Source: an uncultured Roseobacter sp. (GTDB taxonomy: Bacteria; Pseudomonadota; Alphaproteobacteria; Rhodobacterales; Rhodobacteraceae). From it: DNA of 64,000 bases. This document shows positions 1-8,235 of the stretch, one piece after another. Each line of letters begins with the position of its first letter. Position 1 is the first letter of the stretch. The DNA is taken from the NCBI RefSeq assembly GCF_947499265.1, contig NZ_CANMNK010000003.1:1-64000 (forward strand), in the 5' to 3' direction. Made by a program: the position numbers and the translations under genes. The notes below the pieces were generated by a model. It was not told the origin of the DNA, ran no database searches, and worked only from the letters and a program-made list of their open reading frames with translations.

Positions 1-62
1 GTCCGACCCTCAACATCACCAGACGCCGAAACCCCATTCACAACCATCTCAATCCGAGACAT
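1..62 (-). CDS. coxS: Molybdenum hydroxylase small (2Fe-2S) subunit, CoxS-like, N-terminus only
   Basis: Twenty complete codons are readable from an ATG at 62-60 before the window edge; they begin MSRIEMVVNG and end GDVEGR, continuing into a Thr codon. This is the beta-grasp start of the 2Fe-2S subunit of CO dehydrogenase/xanthine dehydrogenase-type enzymes, whose cysteines would lie outside the window. A good ribosome-binding site (AAGGGAG) sits 8 bases upstream. The XdhC-type and molybdopterin-binding genes immediately upstream on the same strand support a molybdenum hydroxylase operon. Form II CO dehydrogenase is the best guess, but other substrates (purines, aldehydes) cannot be excluded from 20 residues. 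Confidence 0.6.
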   Translation of the reverse strand, partial: MSRIEMVVNGVSASGDVEGR

Positions 63-187
63 CTCAAAAACTCCCTTATTAATGCTTGTTGCGGCGAGTT
101 AAGCACGCCCCTCCCCGGTTGAGAACCTAAATCTTCGTCCAATGCGAGACGCTGCACCCTGCTGCATCGCCCTAGCGGGCCGCTCGC

Positions 188-1192
188 TCAGGCGCGCGGC
201 TTGGCTGCACGCGGCTGTGGACGAGATGGGATTTCCTTCAACAGGCCCCCAACGCCCATCGCCGCGATATCATCGTCGCTCACATCCAGCCCGCAGATGA
301 CGCGCGCCAAAACCCAATCCGCCCCGTTCAGCGCAGGCGACCGGGCGCACCCCGGCAAGCCGATCACCGGATGGTCCGCAAAACTGCCCAGGAACAACAG
401 GTTGCCGGGATCTACCGGCATGCCGAAACGCTCAACACGCCCGCCCGCCAAACGCACAGCCGCAGGCGCGGTATCGTCGATGTCGGAGGTGGCGGATCCG
501 TTCAGGATCAGGATCAACTCATCGTCACTCTTCAACAGCGCCTGGGACAAGGACTGCTCTTCATGGGGCACAACCTGCGGCTCCGACAGGGTCAGATCGT
601 AGGCCGCCACCCGGTCTGCAATCGCCTTGAGCCCTTTTGATCCGGCACCACCTTTGATGTCGGTGATGATCAGCCCGACGCTGCGGATCTTTGGCGGCGC
701 GAGCCGGATCGCCGCCTGCGCCAGCGCACAGGCTTCCTGCAACGCGCCTTCCGGCACCGCATAGGAGATGATCTTGATCGTTGCGACCATGCCCCCCTCT
801 GCCATCTGCTGAAACGGCGGGACCGTGGCCAGGGTGATCATGGGATGCACCCGGTTGACCGCCTCCAGCGCAGCGACATCCAGCACGGCAACGCCCGGCC
901 CCTGGGCGAGCAGGTTGACCCGCCCGGTGAAGGCCTCCGTCAGGCACAGATGCTGCCCTGCCGGATCGGGCACCAAGGCCTGCGCCAGCGCCAGGGCGGC
1001 GTCGTTCTCGATCACATCACCCGCTTCCAACCGGGCCACGGTCACCTGATCAATGCCAGCGCCCGTGAGCGCAGCAATATCATCGGCGGCCAGCACACGC
1101 CCCTTGCGCAGGCGTCCGGCAGCGCCAAGCGCGACCGAATGGGCCAGCACCGCGCCTTCGGCCAGGGCGGTCTCGACGGGCCCGAATTTCAC
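188..1192 (-). CDS. Molybdopterin-binding protein (MoaB/Mog-like domain), molybdenum hydroxylase accessory
   Basis: A 334-residue protein. The C-terminal half carries the molybdopterin-binding fold: an LIITDIKGG stretch near residue 175, then LNGSATSDIDDTAP near residue 233 and FGMPVDPGNLLFLG near 259, resembling MoeA/MogA/CinA-type cofactor-binding loops. The N-terminal half has no recognised catalytic motif. The start is GTG at 1192, overlapping the stop of the upstream xdhC-type gene by four bases (GTGA), which implies translational coupling. It probably presents or inserts the molybdenum cofactor for the hydroxylase whose small subunit begins at 62. Membership of the family is clear; the exact step is inferred from context. 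Confidence 0.75.
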   Translation of the reverse strand: MKFGPVETALAEGAVLAHSVALGAAGRLRKGRVLAADDIAALTGAGIDQVTVARLEAGDVIENDAALALAQALVPDPAGQHLCLTEAFTGRVNLLAQGPGVAVLDVAALEAVNRVHPMITLATVPPFQQMAEGGMVATIKIISYAVPEGALQEACALAQAAIRLAPPKIRSVGLIITDIKGGAGSKGLKAIADRVAAYDLTLSEPQVVPHEEQSLSQALLKSDDELILILNGSATSDIDDTAPAAVRLAGGRVERFGMPVDPGNLLFLGSFADHPVIGLPGCARSPALNGADWVLARVICGLDVSDDDIAAMGVGGLLKEIPSRPQPRAAKPRA

Positions 1193-2157
1193 GCGCCCTG
1201 CCTTAACACACGGGTCATCTCGGCCAGAATGGACACTGCGATTTCGGGTGGGCCCGCTGCCCCGATGTCCAGCCCGATGGGACCGTGAATGCGCCCGATC
1301 TGATGTGGTTCAAAACCGGCTTCCGCCAGCCGCTCCAACCGGGCGGCGTGGGTGCGTTTCGATCCCAACGCACCGACATAGAACGCATGGGATCGCAGCG
1401 CGATATGCAGCGCAGGATCGTCAAGCTTGGGATCATGGGTCAGCAACACAACCGCGGTGCGACTGTCGACACCAACATCCTCCAGAGCTTCATCCGGCCA
1501 ATCGGGCAGAATGCGCTCCCCGGGAAACCGCGCCTCGGACCCGAATGCCGCGCGCGGATCGACGATATAGGGATCATAGCCGGCAATCCGCGCCATCGGC
1601 ACCAGCGCCTGTGCGATATGTACCGCGCCGACCACGACCAACCGCAGGGGCGGGTTGTGAATGGCGACAAAGACATCGCCATCTTCTTCAAACCCGGATC
1701 TGTCCATAGCAAAGCGGTCTTCGTAGATGTCGGCGACCAACCGCCGCGCGCCAGTTTTGAGATTGGCCTCATAAGCCACGGGTTTGCGCGCCGCGCGCGC
1801 CTGCATAAGGCCCTGCAACACATCTACCGGCAAAACCGGGCCGACCGGCTCCACCAGAATGCGGATGGTGCCACCACAGGCCAATCCGACGGCAAAGGCG
1901 TCACCGTCACTCACCCCATATTCCAGCAGCCGCTGTTCACCCTTCTCCAACGCCTCGGTGGCCTCCAGCACGACAGCACCTTCCACGCAACCGCCGGAAA
2001 CGGACCCCTGCATTTCGCCATCACCGGCAATGACCAACTGCGCGCCCACCCGGCGGGGCGCCGAGCCCCAGGTTTCCACCACAGTGGCCAGCACTGCACC
2101 GCGGCCCGCCTCATGCCAGGCCAGCGCCTGTTCGGGGGCGTTTTCGAAAATTTCCAT
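1189..2157 (-). CDS. xdhC: XdhC/CoxI family molybdenum cofactor maturation protein
   Basis: A 322-residue protein with the two-domain XdhC layout: an N-terminal XdhC/CoxI domain (GSAPRRVGAQLVI, then VSGGCVEGAV near residue 53) and a C-terminal Rossmann domain (RLVVVGAVHIAQAL near residue 170, then GALGSKRTHAARLERL). Proteins of this family bind molybdenum cofactor, promote its sulfuration and deliver it to xanthine dehydrogenase or CO dehydrogenase-type enzymes. ATG at 2157 follows AAGGAG by 7 bases. It heads the minus-strand run xdhC, molybdopterin-binding gene, small subunit. Whether it serves xanthine dehydrogenase or CO dehydrogenase cannot be told here. Confidence 0.85.
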   Translation of the reverse strand: MEIFENAPEQALAWHEAGRGAVLATVVETWGSAPRRVGAQLVIAGDGEMQGSVSGGCVEGAVVLEATEALEKGEQRLLEYGVSDGDAFAVGLACGGTIRILVEPVGPVLPVDVLQGLMQARAARKPVAYEANLKTGARRLVADIYEDRFAMDRSGFEEDGDVFVAIHNPPLRLVVVGAVHIAQALVPMARIAGYDPYIVDPRAAFGSEARFPGERILPDWPDEALEDVGVDSRTAVVLLTHDPKLDDPALHIALRSHAFYVGALGSKRTHAARLERLAEAGFEPHQIGRIHGPIGLDIGAAGPPEIAVSILAEMTRVLRQGA

Positions 2158-2323
2158 ACCGTCTCTCCTTATCGGCGACTATTCACCATGATTTTCGGAT
2201 TGTCTTCCCGAAAACCACACGCCCCCCAGTTGATGATCCTTGCGTGACGCGCGCAATTTGGCATCTTGTCCCCGCCCGCCCCGCCTACTACATCTGGTAC
2301 AAGACTAAGTTGGAGCCGACCCC

Positions 2324-2560
2324 ATGCCCATGCAAGCCCGCGAAATCGAAGATCTGCTGCGCGAGAGCTTTCCCAATGCCCAGATCACGGTGGAGGGAAA
2401 CGATGGTGTGCATATGGCCGCCATGGTGGTGGATGAAAGCTTTCGCGGCAAAAACCGGGTGCAACAGCAACGCGCCGTCTATGCCGCGCTCAAAGGCAAG
2501 ATGGATGGCTCGAATGGCGAGCTGCACGCGCTGGCGCTGACCACCAAGGCGCCTGACTGA
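2324..2560 (+). CDS. BolA family protein
   Basis: A 78-residue BolA-fold protein with the family helix-turn features (EIEDLLRESFPNAQITVEG at the N-terminus, then FRGKNRVQQQRAVYAAL, where the conserved basic RVxxQRxVY pattern lies). BolA proteins act with monothiol glutaredoxins to bind or transfer 2Fe-2S clusters, and the next gene 63 bases downstream encodes a Grx4-type glutaredoxin, the usual partner arrangement in alphaproteobacteria. GGAG lies 8 bases before the chosen ATG. The invariant ligand His of the family is matched by HMAAM near residue 30 or LHALAL near 68. It is short but full length. Confidence 0.85.
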   Translation: MPMQAREIEDLLRESFPNAQITVEGNDGVHMAAMVVDESFRGKNRVQQQRAVYAALKGKMDGSNGELHALALTTKAPD

Positions 2561-2623
2561 GCAAATTCAATTCCGGCGCCGTCTGACATGGACCCAGCGC
2601 CCCGCGATCCGAAGGGAAGAAAT

Positions 2624-2986
2624 ATGACTGACGCAACCACACAAATTCAGGAAACAATCGGCGCAAGCGACGTTGTCTTGTTCATGAAAGGCACCAAGGA
2701 GATGCCGCAATGCGGGTTTTCCAGCCGCGTGGCAGGGGTGCTGAACTACATGGGCGTGGAGTTTTCCGACGTTAATGTGCTCTCAGACGAAGGCATACGG
2801 CAGGGCATCAAGGATTTCTCCGACTGGCCGACGATCCCGCAGCTTTACGTCAAGGGCGAGTTTGTGGGCGGCTGCGATATCATCACCGAAATGACCCTGT
2901 CGGGTGAGCTGGACACGCTGCTGGAAGAAAACGGCGTGACCTTCGACAAGGATGCAGCCGACAAGATCCGCGAAGCCAACGGGTAA
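2624..2986 (+). CDS. grxD: Monothiol glutaredoxin, Grx4 family
   Basis: A 120-residue monothiol glutaredoxin. The CGFS active site has its cysteine at residue 30 ([10 protein letters not shown]), followed by the glutathione-binding [19 protein letters not shown] region near residues 72-90. Grx4 proteins hold a 2Fe-2S cluster between two monomers or with BolA and deliver clusters to apo-enzymes. Translation most likely begins at ATG 2624, preceded by AAGGGAAG, rather than at an in-frame ATG 36 bases earlier that has no good ribosome-binding site. It lies directly after the BolA gene in the same direction and is followed by an intrinsic terminator. Confidence 0.93.
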   Translation: MTDATTQIQETIGASDVVLFMKGTKEMPQCGFSSRVAGVLNYMGVEFSDVNVLSDEGIRQGIKDFSDWPTIPQLYVKGEFVGGCDIITEMTLSGELDTLLEENGVTFDKDAADKIREANG

Positions 2987-3014
2987 CCCCGCGCGCCGTC
3001 TGCGATCCGATGTG

Positions 3015-3041
3015 AGGGGAGCTTTGCGCTCCCCTTTCTTT
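3015..3041. terminator. Intrinsic terminator between grxD and the convergent mliC-like gene
   Basis: AGGGGAGC and GCTCCCCT form an 8-bp stem with loop TTTGC, followed by TTTCTTT on the plus strand. It ends the bolA-grxD transcript. The minus-strand side has few U residues, so it is mainly directional. Confidence 0.8.
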
Positions 3042-3060
3042 CAGGTCCCGAAGTGCAGGC

Positions 3061-3408
3061 TTAGCGCTCGACTTTGGTGCACTCCGAATAGACCGGTGTT
3101 TCCTGGCCGGAAGACGCATCAAACCACGTGAGCAAAGCCGCATCGCCCTTTGTCCACCAGACATAACCCGACAGATCTGGCGAGCCTGCATACCGGGCGC
3201 CGGACGCCGCCGATGTGGTCTCCAGATTGACCATTTCGCCCTCGACCAGCAGGACAACCACACCGACCCCGGTTTCACCGGAGACATATATCACCGGCAA
3301 TTCCACCGTCCGTTCGCATCTGTAGATTTCAGCGATCGATGTGGCGGCAGCGGGCATCGCCATCATCATCTGCACCAGGGCCGCGGCGATGATGTGCCCT
3401 CGGCACAT
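3061..3408 (-). CDS. MliC-like lysozyme inhibitor family protein, exported
   Basis: A 115-residue protein with a signal peptide (hydrophobic run IIAAALVQMMMAMPAAA, cleavage probably after AAA) and the MliC layout: IYRCERTVELPVIY near the mature N-terminus, GARYAG, then YVWWTKGDAALLTW, and a C-terminal Cys (SECTKVER) that can pair with the first Cys. MliC proteins inhibit C-type lysozyme in the periplasm; the inhibitory function here is by family only. There is no lipobox, so it is probably soluble periplasmic rather than a lipoprotein. Its ATG at 3408 overlaps the zapA stop by one base; a GTG one codon upstream is possible. Confidence 0.6.
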   Translation of the reverse strand: MCRGHIIAAALVQMMMAMPAAATSIAEIYRCERTVELPVIYVSGETGVGVVVLLVEGEMVNLETTSAASGARYAGSPDLSGYVWWTKGDAALLTWFDASSGQETPVYSECTKVER

Positions 3409-3800
3409 CACGCTTTTGCTTTCTCTTCGACCGACGCGGCCAGCGCTTCGGCCCGCGCGGCGAGCTCGGCCAGCGTATCGGTCACGGTTTGCGGCACAAC
3501 GGGCACTTCGACCCGCTCCGGTGTTGCCGCGGTTTCGCGCAGGTTGGCCAATTCGGCTTCGCGCTCGGTCAGCTTGGCCTGCACCTCTGCCACGCGATCT
3601 TCGACACTCGCGGTCTTGTCTGCCAGCATCAGGCCCGCCATCAGCAACATCCGGGCCTCTGGCATGCGCCCGGCCTGATCCGATAGCACCTGCGCCTCGT
3701 CATCCAGCATTTTCGCGGCTGTGTGCAAATAATGTTCTTCGCCCGCCTGGCAGGCCACATCGAACTGGCGACCGCCAATGGTAATTGTCACTTCAGGCAT
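3408..3800 (-). CDS. zapA: Cell division protein ZapA
   Basis: A 130-residue ZapA: the N-terminal globular domain (VTITIGGRQFDVACQAGEEHYL) with the conserved helix AAKMLDDEAQVL, a hydrophobic LLMAGLMLADK segment, and a long C-terminal coiled coil (about residues 60-130) that is longer and more Ala/Glu-rich than in E. coli. ZapA bundles FtsZ filaments at mid-cell. Its ATG overlaps the stop of the upstream coiled-coil gene (TGATG), and its own stop overlaps the MliC-like gene, so the three form a tight operon. Confidence 0.9.
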   Translation of the reverse strand: MPEVTITIGGRQFDVACQAGEEHYLHTAAKMLDDEAQVLSDQAGRMPEARMLLMAGLMLADKTASVEDRVAEVQAKLTEREAELANLRETAATPERVEVPVVPQTVTDTLAELAARAEALAASVEEKAKA

Positions 3801-4282
3801 CAGGCGGTCTCCTCTGTCTGGGCATCATTTGCGTCAAGCAGCGGCGTGAGGGCCGCGATAATCTCATCCGCCTGCGAAATCTCTGCGGTCCGGGCCGCGC
3901 GTAAGGCCTCCAGTTCCGCCATCATCGCCTTGTTGATCAGATGCGGCTCACCGACGCCTTCGGCATTGGCGTTGCGCAGCGCCTCGCAGGCCTCGCTCAA
4001 TTGCCCGTTGGCCCGGCGCAGCCGCTGCAAATCCTCGTCAAATTTGCTCATGCGGCCCGCCGTTTCCTCAGCGCGCGCTTCCAGTTCTTCGAGCGCCTTG
4101 GCCTGGCGTTCACCCAAGGCCCGCACCCGCTCGTTCAACTGCGCATTGACGGTTTTTTCTTCATCAAGCGCCTGCTTCAAGGCCTCCACGCTCTCGCCGC
4201 CATCGCCAAGCGCATCCACGCCCTGTGCCACACGGTCCAGGGCCTGCATAATCCGGCTGTTGAGTTCTTCGATTTCGCTCAT
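3800..4282 (-). CDS. Coiled-coil protein upstream of zapA, function unknown
   Basis: A 160-residue, highly charged, Ala/Glu/Leu-rich protein predicted to be almost entirely coiled coil (residues about 5-140) with no membrane segment or enzymatic motif. I chose ATG at 4282 (MSEIEELNSR) because GAGGTG lies 3-8 bases before it; an upstream in-frame ATG at 4384 has no such signal. The one-base overlap with zapA (TGATG) suggests coupled expression and a possible cell-division or ZapA-partner role, comparable in position and form to ZapB-like helpers, but no family assignment can be made by eye. Confidence 0.75.
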   Translation of the reverse strand: MSEIEELNSRIMQALDRVAQGVDALGDGGESVEALKQALDEEKTVNAQLNERVRALGERQAKALEELEARAEETAGRMSKFDEDLQRLRRANGQLSEACEALRNANAEGVGEPHLINKAMMAELEALRAARTAEISQADEIIAALTPLLDANDAQTEETA

Positions 4283-4389
4283 GCCCACCTCATTTTCCCA
4301 CATGCGATCCCGCCCATTTTGTTTCGCGGCTGCCGAATCGCTCTTTCGTCGTTCGAGGTTAACGCTATTCATGTGGCGCAACAAATGCG

Positions 4390-4540
4390 CCTTTGTTTGG
4401 GATCAAGCGCTTGGCGGACGCTGTTGAAGTCCTCCGCCCGGCAATGGCCTCCCCCGGCTCTTGATCTTTGCGAAGCGACTGTTATGCAGCGCTGAAACCT
4501 TGGCCCAAAGGCCTCCAAGCCCCGAACTGGGGCCGCTTCG
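4390..4540. ncRNA. Candidate structured RNA (possibly 6S RNA) between the zapA operon and tkt
   Basis: The 280-base gap 4283-4562 has several pairings unlike coding DNA: GATCAAG (about 4401) with CTTGATC (about 4459), nested GGCGGA (4413) with TCCGCC (4433), and a GCCCC-GAACT-GGGGC hairpin near 4519-4533. In several proteobacteria the 6S RNA gene lies next to zapA, which prompts the suggestion. I cannot match the 6S consensus by eye, and the strand is undecided. The pairings could also be tkt leader structure. Confidence 0.25.
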
Positions 4541-4562
4541 AACCGACAAAGGATTCTACCTC

Positions 4563-6581
4563 GTGGATTTAAAAGCCCTCGCTGCCGCCAACCCTGATCA
4601 CTGGTCGAAAGCCACCGCCATTCGCGCTCTGACGCTGGATGCCGTGGCCGCCGCAAACTCAGGACATTCCGGCATGCCCATGGGGATGGCGGATGTCGCC
4701 ACCGTGCTCTTTGAAAAGCATCTGAAGTTTGATCCGACACAGCCCAACTGGCCGGATCGCGACCGGTTTATCCTGTCCGCAGGTCACGGCTCGATGCTGC
4801 TCTATGCGCTGCTGCACCTCACGGGCTATGCCGATATGACGCTGGAAGAGATCAAGAATTTCCGCCAGTGGGGTTCGCGCACTGCGGGGCACCCGGAATA
4901 TGGCCATGCTTCCGGCATTGAAACCACCACCGGGCCTTTGGGCCAGGGCATTGCCAATTCGGTCGGCTTCGCCATGGCCGAGGAAATCCAGCGCGCGCAA
5001 TACGGCAAGAAGGTCATTGACCACTATACCTATGTGATCGCGGGTGATGGCTGTTTGATGGAAGGCGTGAGCCAGGAAGCCATCACACTGGCCGGGCGCC
5101 ACCAGCTCAGCAAACTGATCGTGCTTTGGGACAACAACAACATCACCATCGACGGGCCGGTCACGCTCTCGGACCGCACCGATCAAGTGGGCCGTTTCAA
5201 ATCCGCTGGCTGGGCCGTGCTGGAGATCAACGGCCATGATCCCGCGGCCATCGACGCCGCGCTGACACAAGCCAAAAAGGGCAACAAGCCCACGATGGTG
5301 GCCTGCAAGACCCATATCGCCCTGGGCCATGCCGCACAGGACACCTCCAAGGGTCACGGCGCGCTGACGGATGCCGAACAGCTGATTGCCGCCAAAGAGG
5401 CCTATGGCTGGAAAACCGGTCCTTTTGAGGTGCCGGCGGAGGTAAAGACCGCATGGGAGGCCATCGGCGCGCGCGGCGCCGAGACACGGCACGCCTGGGA
5501 GGAGCGGTTCGACACCCTGCCCCGGGGCAAGCGCGAGACCTTCAACCGCGCCTATGCGCTGGAGGCACCCAAGAAGCTGACCGCCGTGATCAAGGCGTTT
5601 AAAAAACAAATGTCCGAAAGCGCGCTCAAGCTGGCCACCCGTGCAAGCTCCGAGAAGGTGCTGGAAGTTATCAACCCGGTGATGCCGGAGACCGTCGGCG
5701 GATCTGCAGACCTCACAGGCTCCAACAACACCAAAACCGGCGATCTGGGTGTCTTCGACGTCGACAGCCGCGCAGGTCGCTATGTCTATTGGGGCATCCG
5801 CGAGCATGGTATGGCGGCGGCGATGAACGGTATGGCGCTGCATGGCGGCATCCGCCCCTACGGTGGCACCTTCATGTGTTTCACAGATTACGCGCGCCCC
5901 TCGATGCGTCTGGCGGCCCTGATGAAAATTCCCACGGTCTTTGTCATGACCCACGACAGCATCGGTCTGGGCGAAGACGGCCCGACCCACCAACCGGTCG
6001 AGCATCTGGCGATCAGCCGGGCCACGCCGAACACCCATGTGTTCCGCCCCGCCGACACCATTGAAACGGCGGAGGCCTGGGAACTGGCGCTGACCTCGAA
6101 AGAGACGCCATCGGTATTGTCGCTCACGCGTCAAGGGCTGAGCACCGTACGTACCGAGCACAAGACCAAGAACCTCACCGCGCAGGGCGCCTATGTGCTG
6201 GCCGATGCCGAAGGGAAACGTCAGACGATTTTGCTGGCCACCGGGTCGGAGGTGGAAATCGCCATGGCCGCGCGGGACATCCTGCAGGCGGAAGGGATCG
6301 GCACCCGCGTTGTGTCGATGCCCTGCTGGGAGCTCTTTGAGGAACAGGACGAAGCCTACCGCAAGCGGGTCTTGCCGGGCGGTCCGGTGCGTGTGGCTGT
6401 CGAAGCAGGCATTCGCTTTGGCTGGGATCGCTGGCTCTTTGGCGAACGCGGGCGGCGTGAAAAATCCGGCTTTGTCGGCATGCATGATTTCGGGGCCTCC
6501 GCCCCCGCGGGCACGCTCTACAAGGAATTTGGCATCACGGCGGAAGCTGTCGCAGAGAAGGCAAAATCCCTGATCAAGTAA
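4563..6581 (+). CDS. tkt: Transketolase
   Basis: A 672-residue transketolase, the normal length. Thiamine diphosphate signatures are clear: [12 protein letters not shown] near residue 35, the [19 protein letters not shown] motif ending in the NNN metal-binding region ([14 protein letters not shown]), and the pyrimidine-domain [12 protein letters not shown] and [20 protein letters not shown]. It moves two-carbon units in the non-oxidative pentose phosphate pathway. I chose GTG at 4563 ([14 protein letters not shown]) because AAAGGA precedes it by 9 bases and the alignment of the family starts there; upstream in-frame codons look like leader. A strong terminator follows at once, so the gene is monocistronic. 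Confidence 0.96.
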   Translation: MDLKALAAANPDHWSKATAIRALTLDAVAAANSGHSGMPMGMADVATVLFEKHLKFDPTQPNWPDRDRFILSAGHGSMLLYALLHLTGYADMTLEEIKNFRQWGSRTAGHPEYGHASGIETTTGPLGQGIANSVGFAMAEEIQRAQYGKKVIDHYTYVIAGDGCLMEGVSQEAITLAGRHQLSKLIVLWDNNNITIDGPVTLSDRTDQVGRFKSAGWAVLEINGHDPAAIDAALTQAKKGNKPTMVACKTHIALGHAAQDTSKGHGALTDAEQLIAAKEAYGWKTGPFEVPAEVKTAWEAIGARGAETRHAWEERFDTLPRGKRETFNRAYALEAPKKLTAVIKAFKKQMSESALKLATRASSEKVLEVINPVMPETVGGSADLTGSNNTKTGDLGVFDVDSRAGRYVYWGIREHGMAAAMNGMALHGGIRPYGGTFMCFTDYARPSMRLAALMKIPTVFVMTHDSIGLGEDGPTHQPVEHLAISRATPNTHVFRPADTIETAEAWELALTSKETPSVLSLTRQGLSTVRTEHKTKNLTAQGAYVLADAEGKRQTILLATGSEVEIAMAARDILQAEGIGTRVVSMPCWELFEEQDEAYRKRVLPGGPVRVAVEAGIRFGWDRWLFGERGRREKSGFVGMHDFGASAPAGTLYKEFGITAEAVAEKAKSLIK

Positions 6582-6603
6582 CACGGGGGGTGCCAAGCCC
6601 TAG

Positions 6604-6634
6604 AAATGCGCCGCGATTTCGCGGCGCATTTTCG
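6604..6634 (+). terminator. Intrinsic terminator of tkt
   Basis: AATGCGCCGCG pairs with CGCGGCGCATT (11 bp, loop ATTT), followed by TTCG, 23 bases after the tkt stop. Confidence 0.85.
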
Positions 6635-6752
6635 TTTGCGGCTGTCCAATCGCTGACGTCACCGGACCCTCGAACCAGCCCTGAAGTGACCATTACCGAC
6701 CAATGCCTGCGCGCTGGCGATTTCTGGCCGAAACTGCGCGATTTTCAGCCGA

Positions 6753-6779
6753 GTTAACACAACCTTAAGTAGTGTTAAC
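6753..6779 (+). promoter_or_regulatory. Perfect CtrA-type box inside a GTTAACAC inverted repeat
   Basis: TTAA-N7-TTAA occurs exactly at 6754-6768, matching the alphaproteobacterial CtrA consensus. The same stretch forms an inverted repeat, GTTAACAC (6753-6760) and GTGTTAAC (6772-6779) separated by 11 bases. It lies about 26-52 bases before the start of the small membrane protein gene at 6805, a position suited to regulation of that promoter. Confidence 0.5.
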
Positions 6780-6804
6780 TAGACAGGGTGCAGGAGGAGC
6801 TTTG

Positions 6805-7035
6805 ATGGTCATTGCCTTTGCCCTGGTGGGCGGCATTTCCGGTTTTCTGTCCGCAATTGTCGCTTTGCTCTTGGGTCACGGCATATGGCAGGCGCTGTTG
6901 ATCTATTGGCTGGTTGGAACCCTTGCCGCGATCAGCCTGCTGCTGTGTCATATGACGCGGCGGGCCTTGTGCCGGGTTACCCCGGTTGCCCACGAAACGT
7001 CAGAGCCTGCCCCGCATCCCAAAAGACAGGTCTGA
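6805..7035 (+). CDS. Small two-helix inner-membrane protein, function unknown
   Basis: A 76-residue protein made of two hydrophobic helices (about residues 2-24, VIAFALVGGISGFLSAIVALLL, and 30-50, ALLIYWLVGTLAAISLLLC; hyphen-free runs are parts of the helices) followed by a basic, polar tail. The start ATG 6805 has a near-perfect AGGAGGAG six bases upstream, which rules out a GTG start 33 bases earlier. No family is recognised. The gene is short-spaced and convergent with the DUF808 gene and has a CtrA-type box in its promoter region, hinting at cell-cycle or motility-linked expression. Confidence 0.7.
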   Translation: MVIAFALVGGISGFLSAIVALLLGHGIWQALLIYWLVGTLAAISLLLCHMTRRALCRVTPVAHETSEPAPHPKRQV

Positions 7036-7056
7036 ATCGCACCGGGCGAGGCGGTT

Positions 7057-8022
7057 TCAACCGATTGTCTTGCGCAAAATGGGCGTGATGAGTTTCTCTC
7101 CCACTGGGATCAGTGCAAATCCAAGCGCCAGACCAAAAACGCCATCCATGAAGGCCTTGACCGCCCATTCTCCGGCACCGATCAGGTTTTCCGGCAAGGC
7201 GTGGCCCACCGCATAGGCCACATCATGGATGAAATGCCCCAGCCAGGGCGCGCCCAGAACTTCGAGCCCGTGCACGATGATGCTGCCACCAACCCAGAGC
7301 ATCGCCGCCGTACCAACCACCGTCAGGGTCCACATCACGCCCGGCATCGCCTTGACGATGCCCCGCCCAAGCGCGCGTGTGACGCCCAGACGCCCCGTGC
7401 TGGCCAGCGCCAGGCCGACGTCATCCGCCTTCACAATCAGCGCAACGGCGCCGTAAACCGCGACGGTGATCATGACGGCCACCGCCGCAAGCGTCGCGGT
7501 TTCCATCCAGAAATTGCTGGGCGGGATCGCCGCCAGCGCGATGGTCATGATCTCGGCGGAGAGAATGAAGTCGGTCTTGATGGCGCCCGCCGCCTTTTGC
7601 TCTTCCAGATGCGCGGGGTCCTTGACCTCGGTTTCCGCACCGGGATGGTCCTCATGCCCGTGCCCGCCTATGCCCATCGCATGGGCGACTTTCTCAGCCC
7701 CTTCAAAACACAGATAGCAACCGCCGATCATCAACAGCGGCGTGATTAACCAGGGTGCGAAATTCGACAGCAACAGGCCCACCGGCAGCAGGTACACCAA
7801 CTTGTTGATCATGGAGCCTTTGGCAATCCGCCAGATCACCGGCAGTTCGCGATCCGCTGAGAACCCCTGGACATACTTCGGGGTCACGGCGGCATCGTCG
7901 ATCACCGCGCCCGCCGCCTTGGCCCCGGCTTTGGCCGCCTGACCGATGACGTCATCCACCGAGGCCGCTGCCACCTTGGCGATTCCCGCCACGTCATCCA
8001 ACAATGCCAGCAGCCCACTCAT
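7057..8022 (-). CDS. DUF808 (YedI-type) inner-membrane protein
   Basis: A 321-residue integral membrane protein of the DUF808 family. It begins MSGLLALLDDVAGIAK, followed by the family Ala-rich amphipathic segment ending in VTPKYVQGFSADRELPVIW near residue 60, then about six membrane helices (for example LVYLLPVGLLLSNFAPWLI and VMITVAVYGAVALIV). A His-rich loop (GIGGHGHEDHPGAE, near 120) is in the first large loop. Function of the family is unknown. ATG 8022 was chosen because AAGGGG precedes it and the family alignment starts at MSGLLALLDD; an in-frame ATG at 8088 adds an unlikely basic leader. Confidence 0.85.
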   Translation of the reverse strand: MSGLLALLDDVAGIAKVAAASVDDVIGQAAKAGAKAAGAVIDDAAVTPKYVQGFSADRELPVIWRIAKGSMINKLVYLLPVGLLLSNFAPWLITPLLMIGGCYLCFEGAEKVAHAMGIGGHGHEDHPGAETEVKDPAHLEEQKAAGAIKTDFILSAEIMTIALAAIPPSNFWMETATLAAVAVMITVAVYGAVALIVKADDVGLALASTGRLGVTRALGRGIVKAMPGVMWTLTVVGTAAMLWVGGSIIVHGLEVLGAPWLGHFIHDVAYAVGHALPENLIGAGEWAVKAFMDGVFGLALGFALIPVGEKLITPILRKTIG

Positions 8023-8137
8023 CACAATGCCCCTTTTTTCAACATCTGTGCTTTGCGATGACCTAGAGCGCCCGGTCCGGATTGGCAATTGTGGTTAATA
8101 TGCACGCAATGCGTGTGTGCAACAGTCTGTTGCCGAG

Positions 8138-8150
8138 GTTTAACGCTAAC
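8138..8150 (+). promoter_or_regulatory. Partial copy of the pdhA/lpd palindrome upstream of gap1
   Basis: GTTTAACGCTAAC at 8138-8150 shares its first 12 bases with the pdhA operator at 38060-38071; the right arm then diverges. It lies 86-98 bases before the gap start. See the operators at 24373 and 38057. A single half plus centre may be a weak site or chance. Confidence 0.35.
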
Positions 8151-8235
8151 ATTCTGAAAACACGCCGTTTTACGCGTTTCATCAAATTGCGATTAAAGGT
8201 ATAGAGCCCGCAAATGATCCGAGTGGAGTGCAAGT

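Noticed and set aside
4358-4370. TTAACGCTA in the zapA-tkt gap resembling the pdhA operator centre
   Set aside because: Nine shared bases with no symmetric second arm and about 195 bases from tkt; too weak to call.
4659-6596. 645-codon open frame antisense to tkt
   Set aside because: Lies wholly over transketolase and has shadow-like composition without motifs.
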